From UBA4466 sp963925035 (GTDB lineage: Bacteria; Bacteroidota; Bacteroidia; Flavobacteriales_D; Crocinitomicaceae), in the NCBI GenBank assembly GCA_963925035.1, contig CAWUSK010000022.1, positions 7,119-71,118 of the forward strand: a DNA stretch of 64,000 nucleotides, written 5' to 3'. Position numbers and translations under genes: made by a program. Positions 43,078-52,492 of this stretch are shown piece after piece; the stretch's first letter is position 1, and the number at the start of each line of letters is the position of its first letter. The notes beneath the pieces were generated by a model, which saw only the letters and a program-made list of their open reading frames with translations, searched no databases and was not told the origin of the DNA.

Positions 43078-43743
43078 TTACCACTTAATTTCTTCAACCG
43101 ATTTAGATCGTAAATATTCGTTCGTTTTTGAAAAATGTTTACAACCAAAAAATCCTCTATAGGATGATAAAGGAGATGGATGAGGAGCCATTAAAATTAA
43201 ATTTTCAGTGGAATTTAACTCTTTTACTTTAGACTGTGCTTTGCTCCCCCACAACATGTAAGCAATTCCTGTTTTCCTTGTGTTCAACGCACTAATCACG
43301 GCATCTGTAAATTGTTCCCAACCTTTGCCCGCATGACTTTCTGCCAAGCCTTCTCGAACGGTTAAAACTGTATTAATCAGCAATACTCCTTGTTCAGCCC
43401 AAGAGGTCAAATCGCCATTGCTTTGTTGCTGAACTCCTAAATCTCCTTCTAATTCTTTTAAAATATTCTTTAAGCTAGGTGGTAGCTTTGAAACATTAGA
43501 AGGAACAGAAAAGCACAACCCATCTGCCATTCCCTTCGTGTGATAAGGGTCTTGACCCAAAATAACAACTTTCACTTTATCAAATGGACAAACATTAAAA
43601 GCACGAAAAAGATTCGCTTCAATCGGGAATACTGATTGCTCTTTGTATTCTGCTTTCACAAAATCCATTAATTGTTTGAAATACGGCTTTTTAGCCTCGG
43701 CTTCAAGAAGATTTTTCCAAGACTTTTCAATTTTAACATCCAT
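43078..43743 (-). CDS. ung: uracil-DNA glycosylase
   Basis: 221 residues of family 1 UDG. The catalytic water-activating motif is VVILGQDPYHTKGMADGLCF (about 60-79), with Asp64-type residue. The minor-groove loop is LMAPHPSPLSSYRGFFGCKHF (in two parts, about 184-204). It excises uracil from DNA. Length is standard. It diverges from the lipoprotein gene at 43790. Confidence 0.97.
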   Translation of the reverse strand: MDVKIEKSWKNLLEAEAKKPYFKQLMDFVKAEYKEQSVFPIEANLFRAFNVCPFDKVKVVILGQDPYHTKGMADGLCFSVPSNVSKLPPSLKNILKELEGDLGVQQQSNGDLTSWAEQGVLLINTVLTVREGLAESHAGKGWEQFTDAVISALNTRKTGIAYMLWGSKAQSKVKELNSTENLILMAPHPSPLSSYRGFFGCKHFSKTNEYLRSKSVEEIKW

Positions 43744-43747
43744 CTTT

Positions 43748-43784
43748 CGAATATAAGAAAATTAGAGATTAACCATTATCTTTG
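43748..43784. promoter_or_regulatory. divergent -7 elements for ung and the lipoprotein gene
   Basis: Minus strand: TATATTCG (43748-43755), one mismatch, 4 bases before the ung ATG. Plus strand: TATCTTTG (43777-43784), exact, 5 bases before the ATG at 43790. Both predict leaderless transcripts from a 46-base divergent gap. Confidence 0.45.
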
Positions 43785-43789
43785 TTGTT

Positions 43790-44560
43790 ATGCAGTATAA
43801 ATTATTAATTAGCCTTTTTCTGTTTTCTATTTCGTGTTCTGAACCGACAAAAAAAGAAAGTGAATTTTTCGAGAACATTGAGAACAAGGAACCTGAATAC
43901 AAATCAATTGACGAAAAAATTGTGCGTCATATTGAAGGAAGTTTAAGTATTCCTGGCACCGAAAAGTATACCTATACTATTTACAAAGAAAACTTAAATA
44001 GCGACGATAGTCTTGATTATATCATAACGGTAAATCGTTTAGAATTTGCACTTCAAGAAGCTATTATTAGCGGTAATGTTGCCAAAAGAGCTGAAATGGG
44101 CTACATGGGCAATTACAACTACTACTTCTACATGGACGGCTTAACAAAAGAAATTTCTACCGCAATTGCTGTTCCATCAGGACCTTACACAGAATTAGAA
44201 GTCAATTTTCACCACATAAAAACAGAGGCTTATTATGATTTCACTATTGATTTCCGTATTCGAAACTCAAAATTTAGAAGATTTTACACAGTGATAAACC
44301 AAATACCGAGACAAACATTTGAAACAAAAATATTCGACGGATTAGGTGACGCGACCACTGAAGCGTTTGCCGTAGAATTTGCTCCAGGAAGCTTCTCGTT
44401 AGCAAAAGATATTATTGTTTACGATGCAAAGATGGAAAACGTAACGATCAACTCACCTAATGAAGTCTATTCAATCAACCCAAAAATTACAGCTACTGGT
44501 AAACTGAATCGAAAGTGGTTTTTCAGTGATCCAAAAAATAAATACTTCACAGAAAAGTAA
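43790..44560 (+). CDS. lipoprotein of unknown function
   Basis: 256 residues. Lipoprotein signal LFLFSISC (Cys16) followed by a charged linker and a beta-rich domain of about 200 residues with no recognised family (KYTYTIYKENLNSDDSLDY, GNYNYYFYMDGLTKE). The N-terminus resembles proteins that report ionic or enzymatic data in Bacteroidota, but I cannot name it. It overlaps the next start by one base (TAATG), so it is coupled to the esterase gene. Confidence 0.8.
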   Translation: MQYKLLISLFLFSISCSEPTKKESEFFENIENKEPEYKSIDEKIVRHIEGSLSIPGTEKYTYTIYKENLNSDDSLDYIITVNRLEFALQEAIISGNVAKRAEMGYMGNYNYYFYMDGLTKEISTAIAVPSGPYTELEVNFHHIKTEAYYDFTIDFRIRNSKFRRFYTVINQIPRQTFETKIFDGLGDATTEAFAVEFAPGSFSLAKDIIVYDAKMENVTINSPNEVYSINPKITATGKLNRKWFFSDPKNKYFTEK

Positions 44561-45183
44561 TGGAAAACAATTTTACATTTTCTAAAACCTTTCGTTTCGA
44601 AACTATTAATGAAGACAAGCAGCCAACAAAAATTATTTATGCTTTGCATGGTTATGGACAACTAGCAAAATACTTTATTCGAAAATTCGATGCTATTAAT
44701 GAAGACTATCTGATTGTTGCACCTGAAGGAATGCATCGGTTTTATCTAAACGGCTCAAGTGGAAAGGTTGGCGCATCATGGATGACCAAAGAAGCCCGTG
44801 AAACAGATATTAAAGACAACATTGAATGGCTCAATGCATTGGATACTGAATTGTCTGAGCGCTATAATATAAAAGAGCGCGTATTGGTCGGGTTTTCACA
44901 AGGAGGAGCAACAGCTATTCGTTGGAAAATGAACGCACTTCAACCATTTGACAAAACAATTATTTGGGCAAGTGATTTCCCCCCTGATATGGAACCGAAG
45001 ATGGAACAATTAAAAGGAGGAAAAGAAAACTACTTTGTAATTGGAAATGAAGATGAATACTTTAACGAGGAACAACAAAACAAATTAATCTCTCTCTATA
45101 AAAGCGTAGATTTTAAAATTAGTACGTACATTGGTCGCCACAATATAGAATTGCCTATTTTACTCCAATTATTGGAAAACTAA
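44560..45183 (+). CDS. alpha/beta hydrolase, phospholipase/carboxylesterase type
   Basis: 207 residues. The oxyanion-side ALHGYGQLAKYF (about 29-40) and the nucleophile elbow VLVGFSQGGATAI (Ser in GFSQGG, about residue 111) are those of the YpfH/acyl-protein-thioesterase-like esterases. IGRHNIELPILLQ near the C-terminus carries the probable catalytic His. No signal peptide. It is coupled to the upstream lipoprotein gene. Substrate unknown. Confidence 0.85.
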   Translation: MENNFTFSKTFRFETINEDKQPTKIIYALHGYGQLAKYFIRKFDAINEDYLIVAPEGMHRFYLNGSSGKVGASWMTKEARETDIKDNIEWLNALDTELSERYNIKERVLVGFSQGGATAIRWKMNALQPFDKTIIWASDFPPDMEPKMEQLKGGKENYFVIGNEDEYFNEEQQNKLISLYKSVDFKISTYIGRHNIELPILLQLLEN

Positions 45184-45197
45184 AAACAATTAAACTT

Positions 45198-45205
45198 TAT
45201 CTTTG
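45198..45205 (+). promoter_or_regulatory. -7 promoter element of lolA
   Basis: TATCTTTG, exact consensus, 37 bases before the ATG. Confidence 0.45.
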
Positions 45206-45242
45206 GCATAGTTTCTGCTAATCAGATAGAAAATAATACAAC

Positions 45243-45884
45243 ATGAAAAACATATTTACATTCCTGATCCTATTCTGCTCGTCATTCATTTCTTTTGGAC
45301 AGGACGCTAAATCACAAGATATTCTTGATAAGCTTTCAAAGAAAATGAAATCTCAAAATTCATTTTATATGGAGTTTAGTGCAAACATTAAAAACAGTTC
45401 TACAGGAACAGCTGAAACAGAAACTGGCAAAGGATGGGTAAAAGGAGAGAAGTACTACGCTTCTTTTGGCGAAAACACTGTTATCTCCAATGGATTAAAA
45501 ACGTGGACTATTGTCAAAGAAGAAAAGTCAGTTTATGAATCCGATGCGAATGATGATGATGATGAATCTATCAATCCTCGCAAACTATTAACAATTTGGG
45601 AAGAAGGATTTAAAAATAAATACAGCAAAGAATCAACGTTAAACGGTGATGCTGTTCACATTATTAATCTTTACCCTAAAAATCCTGGTAGTGTCGATTA
45701 CCATACAGTAACGCTTTACATTTCTAAATCTAAGAACGAAATTATGAAAGTGATTATGAAAACAAAAGACGGAACTGTGATGACATACACTGTAACAAAA
45801 TTTCAAGCAGAAACAGATTTGAGTGATTCTAAATTTGTATTCAGTACTTCAAAGTACCCTGGTTACACCGTAATTAGAGACTAA
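45243..45884 (+). CDS. lolA: outer-membrane lipoprotein carrier protein LolA-like
   Basis: 213 residues with signal peptide MKNIFTFLILFCSSFISFGQ. The mature part begins AKSQDILDKLSKKMKSQNSF, as in LolA-family half-barrels. Later come KGWVKGEKYYASFGENTVIS and DAVHIINLYPKN, and KVIMKTKDGTVMTYTVTKF is the typical C-terminal strand. It shuttles lipoproteins across the periplasm. It is transcribed alone and followed by a strong terminator. Confidence 0.87.
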   Translation: MKNIFTFLILFCSSFISFGQDAKSQDILDKLSKKMKSQNSFYMEFSANIKNSSTGTAETETGKGWVKGEKYYASFGENTVISNGLKTWTIVKEEKSVYESDANDDDDESINPRKLLTIWEEGFKNKYSKESTLNGDAVHIINLYPKNPGSVDYHTVTLYISKSKNEIMKVIMKTKDGTVMTYTVTKFQAETDLSDSKFVFSTSKYPGYTVIRD

Positions 45885-45903
45885 TAATAAAATATACTTA
45901 ATC

Positions 45904-45929
45904 AAAAAAGGGACCTGCGTCCCTTTTTT
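45904..45929. terminator. bidirectional terminator between lolA and the E1 gene
   Basis: AAAAAAGGGAC pairs with GTCCCTTTTTT around CTGC, between convergent genes. Confidence 0.8.
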
Positions 45930-45951
45930 GTTATGCTCATAAATTCAATTC

Positions 45952-47952
45952 TTAATACTTCATAATCGATGAAATAGCTTCATCCAATCGTTTTTTTGGT
46001 AAAAACTGGTCTTCAAGATGTGCCACAAAAGGAACTGGCGTATCTAAAGACGCAACTCTTTTTACTGGTGCATCTAAGGATTCAAAACAGTTTTCAGAAA
46101 TCAAAGCGACTATTTCACCTCCAATTCCACCTGTCATACAATCCTCATGCAATACTATTGCTCTTCCAGTCTTCTTAACCGAAGCGTAAATTGCATCTGT
46201 ATCGAGCGGCAACAATGTTCTCAAATCAATAATCTCAATCGAGCAATCCGAATGCTTTTCAGCGTATTCTTTCGCCCAATGAACTCCAAGACCGTATGTA
46301 ATTATTGTTAAGTCATTTCCTTCTTGAACAGTTCGAGCTTTTCCAATTTCGACTGTGTAATAATCGTTCGGAATTTCTTCGCGAATACTTCTGTACAAAA
46401 ACTTATGCTCAAATACCATTACAGGGTTTGGGTCTTCAATAGCCGCAGCAAGTAATCCTTTCGCCTCGTATGGGTTTGATGGATAAACAATTTTTAAACC
46501 TGGTGTATGAAAAAACCAAGCTTCATTACTTTGCGAATGAAATGGCCCTGCCGCTGCTCCTGCTCCTGTTGGCATGCGAACAACAACATCTGCATTTTGC
46601 CCCCAACGCCAGTGCATTTTAGCTAAATTATTTACAATTTGATTAAATCCACAAGTTGCAAAATCGGCGAATTGCATTTCAACAACTGCTTTCATTCCAG
46701 CAATAGATAATCCAAGTCCAGCACCTACAATTGCAGATTCACAAATGGGCGTGTTTCGAACTCTTTCTTTTCCGAATTGTTCAACAAATCCTTCAGTTAC
46801 TTTAAAAACGCCTCCATACTCAGCAATGTCTTGTCCCATGATAATTAAATCATCGAATTTCTCCATTGACTGACGTAAACCATCTTGGATTGCATCTACA
46901 AATCGTCTTTCAGAGGTTGCGCCTTTTCCTTCAATTACTTTTTGGGTGTAGGGCGCATATAAATCTTTTAATTCATTATCAATATCTGATTCAATTGGTC
47001 CTTCAGCAAAAGCAAGGTCTAATCCATTTTGGATTTCATCTTTTATTTCTGAACGATAACTTTCAATTACCTCATCGGTTAAAATGTTTTCTTCTTTCAA
47101 AAAGGCTTCATAATTAGTCAATGGGTCAAACTCTTCCCATTCATCTTGAATTCCTTCTGGATAATATTTTGTTCCTGACGCCTCTTCATGACCTCTCATT
47201 CGGAAAGTCATAAACTCCAACAATACTGGCTTTGGACTTTTAATTTGTTCTTCTCTAATATTTCTAATCGTTCTAATAACTTCTAGAATATTATTTCCAT
47301 TGACTTGAATTGCTTCCATTCCATAACCAATCCCTTTGTCAATGAACTGTTTACACTTAAATTGTTCAGATGAAGGAGTTGATAATCCCCAACAGTTGTT
47401 CTCAATTCCAAAAACGACTGGTAAATCCCAAACAGAAGCAACATTTAAAGCTTCATGGAAATCGCCCTCACTTGCTCCACCATCTCCCGTGAAAACAATT
47501 GTTGACGTTTTAAGATTTTTAATTTTAGAAGCCAGCGCAACTCCACCGGCTAATGCCAATTGAGGTCCTAAATGAGAAATCATTCCCACGATATTATATT
47601 CTTGTGTTCCAAAGTGAAATGAACGATCTCTACCGTTTGTAAACCCTGATTTTTTTCCTTGAAACTGCGCAAACAAACGACTCAAAGGAATTCCTCTTGT
47701 GGTAAACACACCTAGATTCCTGTGCATAGGAAAAATATATTCTTCCTTATCCATTGCATAAGCTGACCCTACAGAAATCGCCTCTTGTCCCCAACCAGAA
47801 AACCATTTTGAAATTTTTCCTTGACGAAGTAGAATCAACATTTTCTCCTCAATTAATCGAGGTTTTAAGATCTTCTTATAAATTGACAATAGCTCGTCAT
47901 TATCAAACCCTTCTTTCGAAAAAACAATTTTCCTTTTATCTAAGACCTCCAT
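45952..47952 (-). CDS. 2-oxoacid dehydrogenase E1, fused alpha and beta subunits
   Basis: 666 residues. Residues 1-330 are the E1 alpha part, with the thiamine-diphosphate motif GDGGASEGDFHEALNVASVW (about 154-173) and FRMRGHEEASGT. Residues 345-666 are the beta part, with IIMGQDIAEYGGVFKVTEG, VRNTPICESAIVGAGLGLSI and the C-terminal LHEDCMTGGIGGEI. This fused form is usual in Bacteroidota and is most likely the branched-chain 2-oxoacid or pyruvate dehydrogenase E1. E2 and E3 genes are not in this window. Confidence 0.93.
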   Translation of the reverse strand: MEVLDKRKIVFSKEGFDNDELLSIYKKILKPRLIEEKMLILLRQGKISKWFSGWGQEAISVGSAYAMDKEEYIFPMHRNLGVFTTRGIPLSRLFAQFQGKKSGFTNGRDRSFHFGTQEYNIVGMISHLGPQLALAGGVALASKIKNLKTSTIVFTGDGGASEGDFHEALNVASVWDLPVVFGIENNCWGLSTPSSEQFKCKQFIDKGIGYGMEAIQVNGNNILEVIRTIRNIREEQIKSPKPVLLEFMTFRMRGHEEASGTKYYPEGIQDEWEEFDPLTNYEAFLKEENILTDEVIESYRSEIKDEIQNGLDLAFAEGPIESDIDNELKDLYAPYTQKVIEGKGATSERRFVDAIQDGLRQSMEKFDDLIIMGQDIAEYGGVFKVTEGFVEQFGKERVRNTPICESAIVGAGLGLSIAGMKAVVEMQFADFATCGFNQIVNNLAKMHWRWGQNADVVVRMPTGAGAAAGPFHSQSNEAWFFHTPGLKIVYPSNPYEAKGLLAAAIEDPNPVMVFEHKFLYRSIREEIPNDYYTVEIGKARTVQEGNDLTIITYGLGVHWAKEYAEKHSDCSIEIIDLRTLLPLDTDAIYASVKKTGRAIVLHEDCMTGGIGGEIVALISENCFESLDAPVKRVASLDTPVPFVAHLEDQFLPKKRLDEAISSIMKY

Positions 47953-47972
47953 AGTATGTATATATCGTTGAA

Positions 47973-47980
47973 CAAAACTA
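47973..47980 (-). promoter_or_regulatory. -7 promoter element of the E1 gene
   Basis: TAGTTTTG on the minus strand matches TAnnTTTG, 20 bases before the ATG. No clear -33 box. Confidence 0.4.
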
Positions 47981-48014
47981 ACAATTAGATTAATTGTATG
48001 TGAATATTTTCTAC

Positions 48015-48047
48015 AAAAAAAGGTCGTTAATTAATTAACGACCTTTT
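48015..48047. terminator. terminator after gdhA
   Basis: AAAAAGGTCGTTAATT and its perfect complement AATTAACGACCTTTTT form an uninterrupted palindrome with flanking A and T runs. Confidence 0.8.
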
Positions 48048-48064
48048 TGAAATTTTATAAATTG

Positions 48065-49420
48065 TTAAACCAATCCTTGATCAATCATTGCATCAGCAAC
48101 CTTTACGAAACCAGCAATATTTGCTCCTTTCACGTAATCGATAGATCCGTCTTCCAATTTCCCGTATTTCACACATGATTCATGAATTGAAACCATAATT
48201 CCGTGTAGTTTAGCATCAACTTCTTCTCTGGTCCAGTTGTAACGTAAAGAGTTTTGTGACATTTCCAATCCTGAAGTTGCAACACCACCAGCGTTTGAAG
48301 CTTTTCCTGGAGAGAAAAGTACTTTTGCCGATTGGAATGCCGTAATTGCTTCTGGCGTAGAAGGCATGTTTGCTCCTTCGGCTACACACATAACACCATT
48401 AGCAATTAACATTTTTGCTTCATCGCCGTTCAATTCATTTTGAGTAGCACAAGGTAAAGCAATATCTGCTTTCACAGACCATGGACGCTCACCTTCAATA
48501 AATTCAAATCCTTCGAATTTATCTGCAATTTCTTGAACACGACCTCTTTTTACATTTTTCAATTCCATTAAGAAATCTAAGTGTTCAGCATGAAATCCAT
48601 TTTCAGCATATACATAACCCGAAGAATCGGACACCGTAAGCACTTTACCTCCTAAGTGAATTACTTTTTGTAATGCATATTGAGCTACGTTTCCAGAACC
48701 AGAAATCACAACATTTTTACCATGAAAACTATCATTTTTAGTTGCCAACATTTCTTTAGCAAAATAAACTGTTCCGTATCCAGTAGCTTCAGGACGAATC
48801 AATGATCCTCCCCAGTTTAATCCCTTTCCAGTTAAAACACCAACAAACTCATTACGAATTCTTTTGTACTGCCCAAACATGTAACCAATCTCACGACCAC
48901 CAACACCGATGTCACCGGCAGGAACATCTGTATTGGCGCCAATGTGCTTGCACAACTCTGTCATAAATGATTGACAAAATTTCATTACTTCGTTGTCAGA
49001 TTTACCTTTTGGGTCAAAATCAGATCCACCTTTTCCTCCACCCATTGGCAAAGTAGTTAATGAATTTTTGAAGACTTGTTCGAATCCTAAAAACTTAAGA
49101 ATCGATAAATTTACTGATGGGTGGAATCTTAAACCACCTTTATATGGTCCAATTGCAGAGTTAAATTCAACTCTAAAACCACGATTCACTTGTACTTCAC
49201 CTTTATCATCAAGCCATGGAACACGGAACAAGATTGTTCTTTCTGGCTCCACCATTCTATCTAGAATTTTAGCCGCTTTGTACTTAGGAGTACTCTCAAT
49301 AACAGGAATAACCGCTTCTGCTACTTCATGCACCGCTTGAAGAAACTCTGGTTCATGTCCATTTGTAGCTTTCACTTTTTCCATGAAAGCATTAATTTCC
49401 GCTTGATATTTATCTGACAT
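48065..49420 (-). CDS. gdhA: NADP-specific glutamate dehydrogenase
   Basis: 451 residues of hexameric GDH. Substrate-binding residues lie in GPYKGGLRFHPSVN (about 91-104) and the catalytic Lys in LPMGGGKGGSDFDPKGKSD (about 123-141). TDVPAGDIGVGGREIGYMFG and the coenzyme motif GSGNVAQYAL are typical. The length (about 450) and the Bacteroidota context fit the NADP-linked assimilatory enzyme. It is transcribed alone, with a promoter and terminator on either side. Confidence 0.96.
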   Translation of the reverse strand: MSDKYQAEINAFMEKVKATNGHEPEFLQAVHEVAEAVIPVIESTPKYKAAKILDRMVEPERTILFRVPWLDDKGEVQVNRGFRVEFNSAIGPYKGGLRFHPSVNLSILKFLGFEQVFKNSLTTLPMGGGKGGSDFDPKGKSDNEVMKFCQSFMTELCKHIGANTDVPAGDIGVGGREIGYMFGQYKRIRNEFVGVLTGKGLNWGGSLIRPEATGYGTVYFAKEMLATKNDSFHGKNVVISGSGNVAQYALQKVIHLGGKVLTVSDSSGYVYAENGFHAEHLDFLMELKNVKRGRVQEIADKFEGFEFIEGERPWSVKADIALPCATQNELNGDEAKMLIANGVMCVAEGANMPSTPEAITAFQSAKVLFSPGKASNAGGVATSGLEMSQNSLRYNWTREEVDAKLHGIMVSIHESCVKYGKLEDGSIDYVKGANIAGFVKVADAMIDQGLV

Positions 49421-49441
49421 TATTATAAGTTTTTATGCTGA

Positions 49442-49470
49442 CAAATGTAAATATTTTTTGAATTACCAAT
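49442..49470 (-). promoter_or_regulatory. promoter of gdhA
   Basis: TACATTTG (minus strand, 49442-49449) matches the -7 consensus exactly, with ATTG (49467-49470) 17 bases upstream. The leader would be about 15 bases. The gap between gdhA and the next gene (49421-49673) otherwise shows nothing. Confidence 0.5.
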
Positions 49471-49673
49471 TCATTTTAGCACCGCTATCTTTGGTTTTCT
49501 AAAACAGATGTAATTGGTAGAAACAGTTTTTTATGACAAACCCCTTGATTATATGGACACTTTAAGCTTTCTTTCTGTTTTATTTAGGCGAAAAAAAATA
49601 TTAAAAAAGGTAAGCAACCTATTAATAAACTTGCCGTCTTAATAACGAATAACACTAATATAAAATTAGCAAA

Positions 49674-52382
49674 ATGCTTAAAAAAACATACACTCTGCTG
49701 GTCTTAACCTTTTTAGGTTTAAATTCCTCAACTATTAATGCACAAACTTGTTTAGGACAAGATATTACAGTTTGCACCGGAACACCTGTCACAATAACTA
49801 ACTGTGGACTTCTTGGCGGCGGAGGTGCTTCAACTGCGATTATTTTAAATAATCCAAGCCAAGTTAACTTAACTGATGATAGTTGGTCAGGAATAGTGCC
49901 TATTGGATTTAACTTTAGCATGTATAATAACACATACGCTCAGTGTATCATTGGTTCAAATGGATTATTATCTTTCAATACTGCTAGTGCGAATGGTTAC
50001 TGTGCATGGGCATTAGGTGGTGTAGGAGCTCTTCCAACTGGCGGTTTTGCTACTGCTTTTAATAGTGCTATGATATGTATGTCGGATCTAAACCCGGGAA
50101 CAGGTGGTAATATTTTTTATCAAACTATTGGAACCGCACCAAACAGAATATTTGTTGTTCTTTACGAAAACACTCCAACATTTGGAACGCAAGATTGTAA
50201 TTACATGGCAACAATACTACGTGAAGGATCAAATCAAATAGATTACCAGATAGCAACAAAACAAATGGTTCCAACTTGGAACGGTGGCTTAGCTATTCAG
50301 GGAGCTGAGAATAATGGCGGGTCTGTCGCTCACACTACTGCTGGAAGAAACAATACACAGTGGACTGCAAATCAAGATGGTAAAAGAATGACTCCTAGCA
50401 CACCAGCAAATACTGGAGCTTATACTATTAGTACAATACCATACCAACTTGTTTTCAATTCAACTGCAAATCAAAACTGGGCTAACACATTAGGTCAAAC
50501 ATTCCCTTATAACGCTGGCGTTTTAAATATACCTTCAGCTCAAGCTGGATCGGTTGGATATTTTTTAAGTGTCAACGGAAATGGCTGTTCTGGTGCAATT
50601 GGAGCTGCTTCTGATACATCTTGGGTAACAGGTGTTTCCTCTGCTGTTGGAGCAAGTTCAACACCAGATATCTGTTCTTCTGGAGCAGGAACTGTTACTG
50701 CAACACCACTTGCTGGATCTCCAGTGTTTGCATATTCTTGGCCAGCATTGGGCGCAAATACACAAACTGTTACTGGCGTTTACAGTGGAAATTACGTTGT
50801 TAACATGGTTGATGGAATGGGGTGTACTTCATCAACAATAGTTAGCGTAGGTGACACTCCTGCCAATTTCCAAGGATCATTTACACTAGTAAGTTGTCCA
50901 GGTGGATCTGATGGCACTGCCACAGCGGTTATGGTGCCTATGTTAGGTAATATCACATACTTATGGAATGACCCAGCAGCTCAAACAACTTCAACGGCAG
51001 TTGGATTAGCAGCTGGACAATACACATGCACCATAACTTCTGATATTGGATGTCAAGGTAATGTGGTTGTAAATGTTACTGAAATACCTGGTATGATTGG
51101 CGATATCACTGATAATCAAGATGTCACTTGTAACAGTGGTAACGATGGAATTATTGAGGTAATGATAACTCAAGGCACAGCACCTTACACTTATACCTGG
51201 GATAATTCAACTTCAATATCAAATACAGCTACTGACCTAATGGTTGGGCCTCACATGATTACTGTAACCGACCAAAAAGGTTGTGTTATCACTATAAATG
51301 ATGTTTTAAATGAACCATTACCATTGACAATTACCTTCATTACCCCTGTGACTCAAATTTGTCCAGAAGATGACATCTTGTTGTCAACTGCAGGAGCTGG
51401 CGGATCTTCTGCTTATACATTTACTTGGTTTGAAAATGGAACACAAATAGGAACTGGAACTTCACTTAATGTTGATCCAACAACTACCAATACTCAATAT
51501 TGTGTTGAACTTTCTGAAGTTTGTGGATCACCAACAACTCAAGAGTGCACAACAATTAATTTCCCTACACCTATTGAGCCTATGGCTTTACCCGATGAAT
51601 TTGAAAAATGTGTGCCAGACACCTTCTTTTTCCAAAACACTTCAACTAACGGTGATGAAATCGCAACGACGTATTGGGAATTTGGAGACAATCCAGCACA
51701 AAATTTAATTTCAAATGGAAACTCTAGTGTATCTCATTACTATGATGTTGTTGGAACGTATTCAATAACAATGGTTACTACTTCGATTTATGGATGTGTT
51801 TACGCGGATACACTTAAGAATTTAATTGATGTCAAACCTATTCCTGTTGCTAACTTCTCTTTCTCAAACAATCCAGCAACGATTTTTGAAACTAATGTAA
51901 TTATGCAAAATGCATCAAGTATAGACGTAATTTATTGGTCATGGTACAGTCCAGGTTCAATCCCAATGACAAGCAGCTCTGAAAACCCTTCATTTTCTTT
52001 CCCTGAAGGAGTAGTTGGAACTTACCCTGTTACATTAACTGTTGAAACAGCTCTTGGATGTATAGATACTGTTCAGTACATCATGTCTGTAATTGAAGAT
52101 ATTATTTTCTATGCGCCAAATGCATTTACACCAGATGGTGATGAGCACAACCAAACATGGAAACCAATTATTGATGGAATTGATATTTATGCCTTTGAAT
52201 TATTAATCTTCAACAGATGGGGAGAAGTGATTTGGGAAAACCATAACCCGAATCAGGGATGGGATGGTACATACAATGGACAATTGGTTCCTAACGGATC
52301 CTACCAATGGATTGCCCGAGTTAAAAAACCGCAAAATGATGGTAAAGAAACTTTTACAGGAAACATTAACCTTTTAAGATAA
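49674..52382 (+). CDS. T9SS type B cargo protein with SprB-like repeats (CHU C-terminal domain)
   Basis: 902 residues. Signal peptide MLKKTYTLLVLTFLGLNSS, cleaved near NAQ. A beta-sandwich region of about 260 residues is followed by three SprB-like repeats, each ending in a Gly-Cys (for example YSWPALGANTQTVTGVY, YLWNDPAAQTTSTAVGL, YTWDNSTSISNTATDLM). A PKD-type domain follows (YWEFGDNPAQ, HYYDVVGTYSITM). The C-terminus FYAPNAFTPDGDEHNQTW to GSYQWIARVKK is the gliding-motility-associated type B sorting domain. It is exported through T9SS and is probably a cell-surface adhesin. Confidence 0.92.
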   Translation: MLKKTYTLLVLTFLGLNSSTINAQTCLGQDITVCTGTPVTITNCGLLGGGGASTAIILNNPSQVNLTDDSWSGIVPIGFNFSMYNNTYAQCIIGSNGLLSFNTASANGYCAWALGGVGALPTGGFATAFNSAMICMSDLNPGTGGNIFYQTIGTAPNRIFVVLYENTPTFGTQDCNYMATILREGSNQIDYQIATKQMVPTWNGGLAIQGAENNGGSVAHTTAGRNNTQWTANQDGKRMTPSTPANTGAYTISTIPYQLVFNSTANQNWANTLGQTFPYNAGVLNIPSAQAGSVGYFLSVNGNGCSGAIGAASDTSWVTGVSSAVGASSTPDICSSGAGTVTATPLAGSPVFAYSWPALGANTQTVTGVYSGNYVVNMVDGMGCTSSTIVSVGDTPANFQGSFTLVSCPGGSDGTATAVMVPMLGNITYLWNDPAAQTTSTAVGLAAGQYTCTITSDIGCQGNVVVNVTEIPGMIGDITDNQDVTCNSGNDGIIEVMITQGTAPYTYTWDNSTSISNTATDLMVGPHMITVTDQKGCVITINDVLNEPLPLTITFITPVTQICPEDDILLSTAGAGGSSAYTFTWFENGTQIGTGTSLNVDPTTTNTQYCVELSEVCGSPTTQECTTINFPTPIEPMALPDEFEKCVPDTFFFQNTSTNGDEIATTYWEFGDNPAQNLISNGNSSVSHYYDVVGTYSITMVTTSIYGCVYADTLKNLIDVKPIPVANFSFSNNPATIFETNVIMQNASSIDVIYWSWYSPGSIPMTSSSENPSFSFPEGVVGTYPVTLTVETALGCIDTVQYIMSVIEDIIFYAPNAFTPDGDEHNQTWKPIIDGIDIYAFELLIFNRWGEVIWENHNPNQGWDGTYNGQLVPNGSYQWIARVKKPQNDGKETFTGNINLLR

Positions 52383-52397
52383 AAGACATTAATGAAG

Positions 52398-52428
52398 AAA
52401 AGGGTTTGCAGAAATGTGAACCCTTTTT
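52398..52428 (+). terminator. terminator after the T9SS cargo gene
   Basis: AAAAGGGTT pairs with AACCCTTTT around a 12-base loop, followed by a T run. Confidence 0.65.
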
Positions 52429-52492
52429 TATTTAGGCATCATTCTTGATTTGACTTCTCAAAATAGTTAGTAAGTTTGAAAAAAATAAAATT

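Noticed and set aside
50621..50841. Small plus-strand frames inside the T9SS cargo gene
   Set aside because: They lie in other frames of a long gene with continuous domain structure and have low-complexity Leu/Cys composition.
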